The notes below the pieces were generated by a model that saw nothing but the letters and a program-made list of their open reading frames with translations, made no database searches and was not told where the DNA came from. Shown here piece after piece: positions 49,301 to 61,300 of a stretch of DNA of 64,000 nucleotides (the stretch's first letter is position 1; every line of letters begins with the position of its first letter). This DNA comes from Thunnus maccoyii. Its lineage: Eukaryota > Chordata > Actinopteri > Scombriformes > Scombridae. The stretch lies in contig NC_056546.1 of assembly GCF_910596095.1 (NCBI RefSeq), forward strand, positions 20,922,425 through 20,986,424. The letters are read 5' to 3'. Position numbers and translations under genes: made by a program.

Positions 49301-52300
49301 AGGGAAGGTTAAGAACCGGAAAGGCTTGCTAAAAAGATGCCAGTTCTTTTCTGTGAGTTAACATACTGGAATATAACCAATCACTGCAAACAAAGGGTGT
49401 CATGCCATTTTGAAAACTGTCCATGTAATTGCCTTTCCTTTTATGCGTCACTCATTGTAACTTTGTAAAGAATAGGGACATAAATACAGCTCATTTCCAG
49501 AAAATTAACCTTTATAATGTAACAGCAATTCAAATTTCTCTCTTGTTCTGACTTCAGTGCCTACTTATCTGTTCTGTTGGCAAGTTGCTCCACTTGACGA
49601 GTCTGATGGGAAGTCAGGAAAGAATGATTGGTTGGCCTGGTATGACAGTGTTTTGAAATGCATATTAACCAAGTCGGGAACCTGAACTGTCAAAGCACTG
49701 AGAAAAAATCCATTAAAAATTCAGCCCAACCACAGATGATGGATTTTAATGGAAGCCTAAATGCTGCCCGAGCCTGGCTGCTGGTCTAGGCCACAGTTAA
49801 TTACAGTATGTTCACCAGCTGCCTCAGTCTGAAAGACTTTTTTTTTTTTTTTTTTTTTTTTTGTCCTCATAGCACACAGACAGACTGACTGACTGACTGA
49901 CTGGGTGTGGTGTGAGGAGCAACTTTCTCTGGCATGTGTGCGAATGTGAGGAGAAAATAAGAGTATCTCTTCGGCTCTTGATGTCTAAGGAAAGTGACAC
50001 AGTGCATTAATCTGCTGGGCTGCTCCTCACCTCTAATGAAGTCTGTGAAGAATCCCTTTTAATTAAGTACAGGGGCTGGGGTCGATGCCTCTCCTTCTTC
50101 ATTAGAGAAAAGGATTTCTCCCATCTCACAACTGCCAATGAGTGAGGTGGTGGTGGACACGTCTCTCTCTTCATGGTCCAATCTATACGAAACAGAGTAG
50201 GAGGAGGTTGAAAGAGAGGAGAACTAGTTTATGCAGAGTGTTGCCTCTGAATCCTTCATATGTGAGATTTTCTGCTCTGCCTCTTGGGGAGGTACTTATG
50301 ATAATCCATGGCAATGTGAGGCATTAGTCCACCAGCTTAACAGAAGAAGACTTCTGATAGGGCCACTCATACTTTGGTAGACTCTGGGTTATTGAACCAC
50401 AGCCACTTCCCTGGGAGGAAAAGGTTATTGGCCTTAAACACTTGCTCAGAGAGTTAAGTTTCTCTTTATAGCTTAATTCAGTGTGTCTTTTGAACCTAGC
50501 AGGTCATCCGAGGCTAAACGTTTCATTTCTTGTTGAATAATTGCCAAATTAACTGCTCAACAAACTCACTCCGTCTGCAGCCTGTCTGGTCTTTTCTTAA
50601 CTCCTTTTGTACCTCTTTAGTCAAGTTAGAAATTAAATAATACCAAATGACATTTCAAGTTAAATGAATATCACCCCTTGACAGACACATATGCTGTAAG
50701 GTGGTGTGACTCATGCTTTTACATTTCCTCAGCAACAATTGTTGGAGGCAGTGAAGCGATGTATGGAACAGATCAGAGGTTTAAGTGTAGCTGTCGTGTG
50801 CTCTAGAAATGGCTTTCAAGGATTAAATCAATTTCTCTACTACTTATCACGTTTCTGTAGAGAGGTGCTGTACTGCCATTAAATCCATATTTAGCAGGGA
50901 TTTCTGGACAAGCTGAATGGATTTTTTTTTTTTTCATGTGGACATTAATTTCTGATTTTTGAATTGTGTAACTGTAATGTTGCTATATGTGTGAAATATG
51001 GACATTTAAGTGTTTCTTTTTTTTTCATTTGCATCCTGAGATCTGGCATTTATGCAAACACAGAACATGTCATACAGGGAAAAAAATTGAAAATGCCCCT
51101 ATGAAATAATCTCTTATAATGATTCATTTTACCCCAGTTATTCACTTTGCTCAACAAGTAATGCACTATTGATGGCTGTGTAGCTTGATGCTTAAGCTAC
51201 CGCATGGCAGGCTTCCACTTCACGTGAAGCTATAAGCCACATGAACTCACTTTGGTTTGACCTTTTCATACAATACTCCTTCAGACACATTGTAAATGAC
51301 ATGGAACTAGTTTGAAGAAGTTTGTTGCTGCTGCTATCTAAAGTTGATATACTTTACAAGCTTGGGAGTGTTTTTAGTAGCAACATACAGTGTTGATAGC
51401 CATGTGTCAATAAAGGCAACGATGCATGTTATACATCCCACCTGTGTGTATGTGTGCGTGGGCGGTGGCAGTGCGTCTGTTTCGCTCGGTGAGCACAATG
51501 TACAGTTTGACTCTCGCCATGATAATCTGAATGATTTATGGTGTCTCTCTTGCCGTTAGCCACTCTACTGCTTCATGGCGACACATGGTTGGAACGCCGC
51601 TATTCTGCTCGGCCTTCAGGCAAGGAAGAGCAGTCATAAAGAATTCAGTTTTCTGCTGGTTGCCATTAAATGTCTGTCAGCATTTTTTATTTTATATTGT
51701 GTGCCATTCCTGCTACAGGCTATTGAAAGAGGTTTTTTCACCCCCTCACAGAATATTTTCTTGTGTCCCGTAGGAGGAGACGGTGGCTCTGAGGAAGGAG
51801 GGGAGTGGAGTGGTCCTTGACTGCCAGTTACCTCATCTGATAGGCATCGATGAAGACCTGCTGAGCACTGGCATCATCCTCTATTATTTGAAAGTGAATA
51901 GAGCATTTAGACTTAGCATAATACACATTAATCTGTATTTTTCTTAGAAATCATTACCAGCCAAGGTCCACTGCTTACACTAATTGCCTCCAATTTCCAA
52001 ACAAACATCTTACTTACTGTATCATGACCTTTGAATCTCCACGGTAGGATGGCAGAACCTTGATCGGGAGCAACAAAACATCATGCAGTCAGGATATTGG
52101 TGAGTCGGGGTCACTATAGTATAGTTACTATAGTACAGTTTCCATTTTATCCATTGGACTGAACATAAGCAGTATTTCTTTGTATGCTTTTATATTAAAT
52201 TGTATTGCAGTCCTTCGTGGGCCTGGACTCTGCAGTGAACACTGTGTGTTTGAGAACCGTGCTGGGAGCGTGACTCTGATCCCTCAGGATGGTGCACTGT

Positions 52301-55300
52301 GTTCAGTGAATGGCTCTGTGGTAACTGAACCCTGCCAGCTGACTCAGGGTAAGCGTTCTGCAAAGCTAATATGCTCCTGATTATTCTTTAATGAACATAA
52401 AGGGGGTGGGGGGCTACCAAAAAAGATTTTGTTCTCAGATGTACAATTATTAAACTAGTGGGAGCCAATAATGCTTTCATCCATTTTGAATGCAGTGATA
52501 TTAGATCACTGCATCACATCTGCAAATGAAAAAAACACTTTATGTCCCTGGCTCCCCTATGGCAGCACACTCAGGGCATGAGTGGATTGTGAACACAGCT
52601 CTCTACAGGGCAGATGCCATTTCTCTTACTAAACATTTTGAAGGGCGAGAGGCCCCGGACAAAGCTCCAGACAAAGCCCCAGGCCCTCCATTTAATTGGC
52701 AGATGGAGTTGATAGGGCCGACAGGTTTGAAGTGGGCCAGAGCATTAACCTTTCAAAGGACAGAGCCAAGCCAAGCTGAAACTCCTGCCCCCCTGAGCAG
52801 ACCCTGCTTGCCGGGGCTGGGAGCTTTCACTGCTTACTGCCTCCTCATCCACACTGCTTTGCTTTTGAGAGATAAAAACTGCACACAGAATCAGGCAGCG
52901 CAGGGCCTGGCTATGCTAGTCTCTTTTTATAACCATTTCAAGTTATCCAATATCCCCTTCAGAAACGGCTGCATCTGAAGCTATTTTCTTGAACAAATGA
53001 TAGTAATTTTCAGTCCAACAGCAGCTGGAATCCATCACAGGCTGCCCTCTCAGGTGCTTTGTCACTCGTCAGAAGTCATTAGTAGTAGCAAGATTAGTAT
53101 TTTCTGTGCCGAGAGAGGAGGGGGAAAATGGGGAGGAGACCTCGAGAAAATCTGTGGATGTGGCCATATGAGCTTGAGTCTGATATATAAACCTTAATAT
53201 CACTTCAATTCTATAGCTTTACAAGACTTCTCAAGTTTTCCTGGACCATTTTTCTCAAGTAAATCATCCCCCCTGGTCTAGGTCACTGCCAGTCATATTG
53301 GGAATTGTGTTCTTCATGGCAATTCATTCACACAACCACAGCAGAGAAAAATGTAGGCTAACTTTTGTGCCGTTTGTCAAGTTTTCCCCAAGTTCAGTGC
53401 AGAGACAGTTCACTGCAATCCCACAATAACAGGAAGATTCCCATGGCCAAAGTCTTTTGCTCCTTGTATGCATTATAGATGCTGTGCCACACCTCCAAAG
53501 GTTTTCTTGCAGACTCTCAGCACCATTGCTGTCACTGGCATCTCTTTTGAAATGCATCACATTTTCCTTGAACTGGTCTGTCTCAAATTGTAACGTCTGT
53601 CTCAGTGGATGGTACAGCCTTTGTACCAAGTAGTTTGAGCTTGTAAGTGAGTTGATGATTTTTCACTTTTCTCATGCTTTACCCCTTTGTTTTCCCCTCA
53701 GGTGCCATCATACATCTAGGGAGAGGAACCATATTTCGCTTTAACCACCCCACAGAAGCTGCCCAGCTCAGAGAAGAACGCCAGGTACAGACGGTACCCA
53801 AAACCGCTGCAGACATACTCTCTTATTGTGTTTTTAATATTCTGCTGTTTTTTATAAAGCTGAAGGAGCATCTTTTCTAAAAAGACGCTGCCTCGACTGC
53901 ATTGTCTGCTGTTAATTTTGTAAAAGCAAGTCAGCATCATGCACAAGTTTGTTTCCATAACTACCAGCTGTGATACCTGCTACCTTCAGCAAACACAGCT
54001 CATGTTGAACTCTGATTCACACTGAACTCAGAAACTTGACAACAGCACCAGATTCTTTCTGATCAGAATAAAAACTACTGCTGCCACTGCTTTTTTCTGT
54101 CTATTTAGCATGAAACTCTACTCCTTTTGTTCTGATTAATTGGCGCTCAAAAAAGCGGCAGACCGGCACATCATCAACAATCTCTCCACAGTGCTAAATT
54201 AGAAAACCTCTTTGCTGACCCTAAGAGAAGGCCAGGTGCAGCGTCTTTCAAAACTGGCTGCTTTTCGTCCATCTCGCAATAGCTCCCACTTGGCTTTCAT
54301 GCCTTTTTTTTTTTTTTTTTTTTTTTAAAGTAGCATTGTGTGAATTCACCCTTGTCTACCTAAGAAATTGCAACCAGTGTTTTCTCACCAATAATTTGTT
54401 GGTGTTAAAGTATTCTTGAGAAGTTTGGCTTTTGTAAGTTTGAGCGCTGAGTGGGTGTAAGAATAAAAACCCAGAAATGTGCTGGACCAATTAAATTATT
54501 TTAAATTTACTAAACAATCATGAAAAATGTCCTTTTATGAATGCATTAATACATAAACTTTGACAACATAACTTTGAGATTGGAAAGTCTTCTGCAAATT
54601 GCTCTGGAAAGGTATAACTGTTCTATTAATAGGAATAAATGTCAACAATTTGTGTAATTGTTCATTGTTACAGTTGTCTACCGCAATTGTAAATCATCAC
54701 AGCCATTTGTCTTGTTGTTTAGATCATGTGTGTGCAATTGAAACATGATGTGTGATATTAGGATAAATACAGTTTAAGGAACATTCCAAACAAAATCTTA
54801 CCAAATTTATTGAAAACTACCAATTAGTGGAAGGATGCAAGAAAAGTACATTTCGGTCAGTCATATAAAACAGAAGACATTTTTAGTGAAGTTGTAAGTC
54901 TGCTTTGAGCAAGTTGTTCTCACAAAACTGTCAGCACTAGTGAGGGAGGTCAGAAAGAGGCCTTTGGACACTCAGAGGGAGCTACAGGCTGCTGTGCTGT
55001 AGCTGAGACAGGGGACACTGTGCATACAAATACGGTTGCCTGGATGATTCACTACTCAAAGCTTTATGGCAGAGTAGCAAAGAGAAAGAAAGAAACCATA
55101 ACATGCAACATACTTTTTACAGGCACTGTATATGTAGATTACAGATGATCAAGCCTGTTGCTTTTAGACCTTATGTTAATGAAGTGACTAGAATATGTTG
55201 AGGTTACAGGCCTCTCTCTGGAAACGAGCATTGATATTATGAAACTATGACAATTTTACTGTGATATTCACTCATAATGAATCTCAAAAAATGAGGTTCT

Positions 55301-58300
55301 GGTCTTTCTTCTCAGTTCAGTATTATCATTATACTGAAAATTACTTTTAGTATAATTATATTTAATTATACTTTTTAAGCATTCCCTCCTGTGTTTTAAA
55401 CCATGTTATGGTGCAAAATGATTCATATGCCATTTTATACACACAGCTGTACTTCTAGTTTTTGACAGCTTTCTACTCGCTGCATTATTGAAAATTGCAC
55501 ACTATTACAGCCAAGTAAAGCACAGACATCCAGGTCCCACTGGGGTTCCAAGAGGAGTCTTTGCCATTCATTTTTAACATTGATTCCAAACGAGATGGTC
55601 TCAAGAGTTCCGCATTCGCTCAGTCTGAAATGTGCTAGCACACCCATAATGACGTGTGTGACTTGCTTTAAAATAGTCTACTTCAATAATAGCAAATTGT
55701 ATAACATTCCCCTTTATTTCAGACAGTGTTTTTAACAGTGCTCAAGATAAACTGTAAAACAATATGGAATCACAAGGAGGAACCTGGTTGAACATTACAG
55801 CTGTTCTCTTGCCAGTCAAAATGTATGGCCCTTTCTTTTTAGGGGTACATGATCGTTTTAATCTTGTTTACCCTCATTTCGGATTAGATTTTAATATTTC
55901 TCCAAATACTGAATACATACGGTGTATACACTGCTCTAATTACACCACTGTATAATTGCAAATCTGCTGTAGGCTGCTCATTTCTCACAGATTTTCATTT
56001 CACAGTATTGTCTCATTCTGTTGTCCGCAGAGCAAGCTGCTGTCTGCCTCCAGCCTGTCCTTGACTGACATGTCCGAATCTACCGAGAGTCTGACCAAGG
56101 TGATGCTGCAAAATCCAGGGTGAGGCACGTGTAATAGCCCTCTACACTCTGTGACCCAGGCCTAACTGAACCCACTCCACCTCAATCTCTGCTATGTGCC
56201 TATTTATTGAACAGCATTCATCGGGCGCATAGACCAAATCAAAGCCATAAATTATGGCAGGATTGCTGTAAAGAGAAGAGGGACCATGCAAAAATCTACC
56301 CTGTAGTGTTTCATGCTGAGCCAGTGGAAATCACGGCAGGTGAACTGCTCTGTGTCCCATTTCTAAAATCATTGTAGTACACTGGAAGTTCAGCTTCCCA
56401 GCAAATTCCCAGAATGTAATGAAAAAAATAACAACAGGCTTTTCTTAATCTGTGTTCTCATCTGTACTTATTTTCTCGTGGACATGTGAAATGTCATCAG
56501 TCATGGCCCAAGTATTGTCCACATTTAGGAAAGCATGATCCAAATGCCTGGAAGTGTTCTTTCCCTTCCTGTTTTATCAATTATCCTGTGGGAGCTGACT
56601 TGTGTGAACTTGTGGTAAACGAGTATCCCAGCATGCATTTGCATCAACCTGAGGCAATGATGAAGGATATGAGCCTGTCTCAATGCTGTTTTCATTTTTG
56701 TTCTCTTCAGAAATAGATGTGAATATTTTATATACAAAATGTATACTAAACAGTTGGTAGAGTTTATTCTTATTTTTCACTTTTTTTACATATAGCCTAC
56801 CAAACTCTGGAAGACATGTTAATGTGACATCTTTATCCCCCAAAATCCAATTCACTGTCTAGTGATTCACTTCCTGCTGAAGTAGTGAGCAATTTGAGAC
56901 ACTCCCCTTGTCTCTCATGATCTGATAACCTTGATGTTTTACAGCATGTGGAGCTGTTTGACATGTAATTTCCCTCACAGTGCAGTATCCTCAGAAAGCA
57001 GCGCTTCTGTGCAGGTGATTCATAGCTCGTTTAGTCTGATACTTGCACCCCCTTCTTGATCTTCTGGTTTTGCACTGCTTGGTTTGGATATGAAAGGGTG
57101 AACATGCATGTGCATACTAAATAGAGGATTACTTCAGGGCGACTATCAATTGACTACACAGCTAGAGTTTTCATTATCCTACGTCAGGAAAACTGGGTTT
57201 GTGCATGAAACTGGTAATATAGTGTGCAGAATATCAAGAATGGAAGTCAGTAGGAGTGAGTTGTGGACTGAGACATCTGTAAGTGTTGATTACGGATCAG
57301 CAGTAGGACTGTCAACTGTTTTTTCCAGCATAGAAAACATACAATACACACAGGCAAACGAGGGCGAACAGAACTTTAATTATTTGATTCCTCTCTTGCT
57401 CTCAATTTTCACTGACAATGCAGCATAAATATTAAATGTGCATACACCAGATATTTTTCAAGTGTTTTTCTCCCTCTCATTTGGCTTACTAAACCATCAT
57501 CTGTTCAAGCTCTGAAGATGGGCATTAAGGGAAATGACCTTTTTCACCTGTTGCTAAGATATGTATGCCATCCTTATTCCACTTGCTGTTCGCATAACTC
57601 AAATTCCCTCACAGCAAGGACAGAAATGATTTTTCAGTTTGCCCAATCATCTTGGAAATAACCCTCAGTGGTAAATAAGAGAAAATTATTTGAATTCAGA
57701 CAGTGGCTGTGGATATCCACGCAACTCAGGGTGACATGGGATATTAATGCAGTGACCTGCAGTTGCTTTAGGGGGTGCTCCATTCCACCAAAAGAAACCT
57801 GTCTATCATCAGATACATCTGTTGGATCACAGACTTTCTCACTTGAGAGTCCAGACAGGAAGAGGGTAAATGCATTAGTAAAAAGTCTCACCTGCTCCTA
57901 CAGCACAGGGAATGCTTCACATTTTTGTATTTATTTAGATCTTTGGTTCATTTATCTATCTATATATATGGATTCATGATGTCATGATGAATGCTATTTT
58001 TTTCAAGTATGCACAAGTTGTAGAAATCCTCTTGCCATCTGCAAGTAACGTGGATGCAACATATCTGCATAATGTTGCAATAACATTTCATTTCAAATCA
58101 TTTGTTCCCTCTGCATTTATCAGATGCATTTGGAGAAGTCTCTGAAATGTTGCGGTTTTACTAACTAGTTATGTAAGTATTGAGTCAAGAATTTCAGATT
58201 TTGGAGCTGTGTGTTCAGAGAAGCTTAGAAATTGGAATGGTGTGGTCACTGAAAGTGGCATTGTAGCTTCCCATAAGCTTGCTAATTGGTAGACTGACAG

Positions 58301-61300
58301 TCATTTTTTCTAATGGATTTGTTTATTTAGTTGATCATATAAACATTTGGGATATTTGGTTGGGGAAACATTAAAATAATGAATGTTCAAACCCTGTGCC
58401 TAGTTTGGAAACTTCCAAGATACAAAGGAAAGAAAGTGCTATGCTTGTCTGTTAGCATGGATACATGCTTTTTGTACTTCATATGAATTCATGACAGGAC
58501 CCACTTCTTACCTTCTAGTCCAAGTAAAAGGTGGCCCACTGTGTTTGATTCAGTCTTTATTAAATGGACTGTGTAACAGAGACACTATGTCGTAGCCAAG
58601 CCCAAATTCAGTTCTTTCAAGCCAAACAAGTCTGGACTCTCAGTGATGGAACAGGCCAGCTGGTGTTTGACCCTCATGGCTTTTAATGGCCACCTTTAGC
58701 TCTGAAAGCCCCTCATCTGACAACCCTCTCAGTATCCTCCATCTCTAGCCAGAAGGCCAAGTGCCAGCTTTAATGTTTGCCTTCTCTGACCACCAACAGG
58801 CTGTTAGCAGCTTGCATCTCCTGAAATGGTGTTTTTACACTGGTTAACATCCATCACTCTAGGAGTTACTGTGCCACTTACCACCTCCTGCCACCAGCTT
58901 TAGTGCAGCTAGAACGATCTTACCTACAAACCTATCTATCTCTAAAGGTTGTGATTTTTCTTTTCTTTTTTTTGTTTGCCACTTTACTTTCATTTTAGTC
59001 AAAATTCTCTGTGCTTCTTTCAAATATCTGGGTTTGAGTTTCATCACAGTTCACAGCTATTAAATGAATTGGAAAAGTACAAGAAATGTGGTATGAGTGT
59101 GTTAAAGGGTGCATATGAAAGCATATAGGACTTTTGAATATCATGTGGACTGCTTACCTCACGAAAAAAAAAACTTTGTGGGTGTGCATGTATGATTGAT
59201 GACTAGGCGGATGGAAGAGAAGCTCAACCAGCAGGAGGTGGAATGGCAGCAGGTCCAAGACAGCCTGAACAGACGCAACCGGGACATCAAAAGACTTTCA
59301 AAGGAAAACAGTGGGGCTCCCCATAAACACAGAGCAGATGAGAAGACAAAAGGAGATGAGATAGAAGTGACTGGCAATGGGTAAGTTGGGAGGGAGGTGA
59401 ACTGTGCTCTCCCTGGGTTTGATAATGAATCTGTTGTTGTGTACCAATTTTGTTCAGTCATTCCACAGCAAGAAGACTGTAAACCTCAGCATATGAGAGG
59501 TGTGCGTGACAGGAAAAAAAAGTGTATGAACAAAATTTTGTCTGCTTCTTACACTGGGCATCCCTGATAAGTGTTTCTCAATTTACTCATGTGAGTAGAC
59601 AAATATTACTGAGTACAGGACATCCTCTGTACTGATCCTCAGGATCTGCAAAAATCCTTTAATCATCACAAGGACCTGCACTGTGTCCCTCTTGTTGATG
59701 CTGTCAATGCATTAATGCTCCCACTTTTCCCCCTCGACAACCTGCCGCAACACACAAAGCTCCACCAAAGCCGCTGTTTACTGTCAGAAATCATTCTGAG
59801 CTGTATATTTGGTTTCTGCTCCCCCCTCTGGAGTGCTCAGTATTGTATGTAAATCCTCAAATCAACATGCACAAATTCTATTTAATTTCACAGTTAGTAG
59901 AGTGGCTCTAATCTCATCCAGCCATTTGGGCTGTTTGCTTTTCAAATCTAATGGATGGTTTTTCTCTGTGTGTGTGTGGAGGGGGGTTTATTGCAGTCTT
60001 GTCTTTTGCCTGCAAACTGTTTGAAGTCTCCAGTGTCACCCCACAGCAAATAATTAAATTTTCTATTGAAAACAAAGAGCCTGGCAGCATGTATACGAAT
60101 ATAAACACAGCTGTATTGTGCATACGCCTCCTCATATCAAGATGCAATTTTAGTTTTCTAAAATGTATTATTTTGTTCTTGTATCTTAACTGTGTCCCTT
60201 TTCAGCCAGATGGATGTGCTGGCTGCTGGGACACATGAATCCAAACTGCCAAGCAGCTCTCCTACATCTGTCACAACAGACAAGCTCACCACTACAGTAT
60301 GTATTCATATTTTTGTGTACAGTTACAACAAATCACATTATTTATTAAATGTAATAGAAATAAGGATTTAAACAATAAACTATAGGTTGTTTCTGAATGG
60401 AGGAAATTGCTTTTAATAGTTTTTAAGGAATTTAATAGAGCTAAAGCACAATATGCAAATAGTGACTTTGTTCTGCAGTTTCTGTTTATCGAGACATTAT
60501 ACCGCCACTGTGCAGCTCAAGTACAAGTCCCTTTTTTCTTTGCAAAACAGAGCAAATGTCAATACCTATCCCCTCGCCAGCCAGGCCCAATACAGATTTT
60601 TATGAGGCATGAAATGCTTTTTTCCCTTGGCTTGTTCTGTTTGTTTATTATGCACATATTTAAACCCTATTACACTTTCCTGCAGGGGTTTCAAAGAAAA
60701 TGACACTCATTTTGTGAAAGCACATTGCAATGAGAGCACTTTTGAAATATTTCTGCTTATACATGTACCTTGTTGTTCATCACTCCATTTTCCCCTGCAT
60801 ATCTTTATGTATTCATATATAATTGAATACATAAAGATGTTTGTGGGGGGCTAGGGGGAATTTTTTTTAATTTCTCAATATTGGCAGTAATTGTTTGTAG
60901 TAAATTGCATGCAACAAACATGATTCATGAATGACTGTACAGAATCTTTTAAAGTTTTATTTCTTCTCGTTTCTCCTCTTCTCATCTGCCTACACAATGT
61001 AAACTAGGCCATACCTGGAAAATATCCTGTTCCTCACACTAGTTTTGAGTTGGATGGAGACACACTACAGGGTGGGGTGACCACCAGAGATGGCCAGGAG
61101 CAGGAGAGGGACTTGTGTCATAAATCAGGGCCAGAGCTCATGTCTGAGCAGCTGCAGAGGAAAGCTGGGAGTGGGGCTGGAGTCGCATGTTATAAGGGAG
61201 AGGAGCTGTGGTCAGGGGATGCCAGCCTCCAGCAGACAAGTGTCCTGGGCCCGGGTGATGGATGTGGCATGAAGCCAGAGGGGAATGCTAACGAGATCCA

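Larger units (their letters stand above)
45808..51773 (+). other. Largest kinesin intron (about 6 kb)
   Basis: Lies between the exon ending in GETQSILQ and the one starting EETVALRK, sequences that are contiguous in KIF16B, so no exon is missing. Contents seen: a T run at about 49840-49862 followed by a GACT microsatellite, a TA/CA repeat at 48551-48590, and otherwise unremarkable single-copy-looking DNA. No nested gene was recognised on either strand. Confidence 0.55.

Noticed and set aside
52526-52978. 150-codon open frame within a kinesin intron
   Set aside because: It lies between the FHA exons at 52348 and 53702, which join in phase without it; no domain is seen and retaining it would break the KIF16B-like FHA region.
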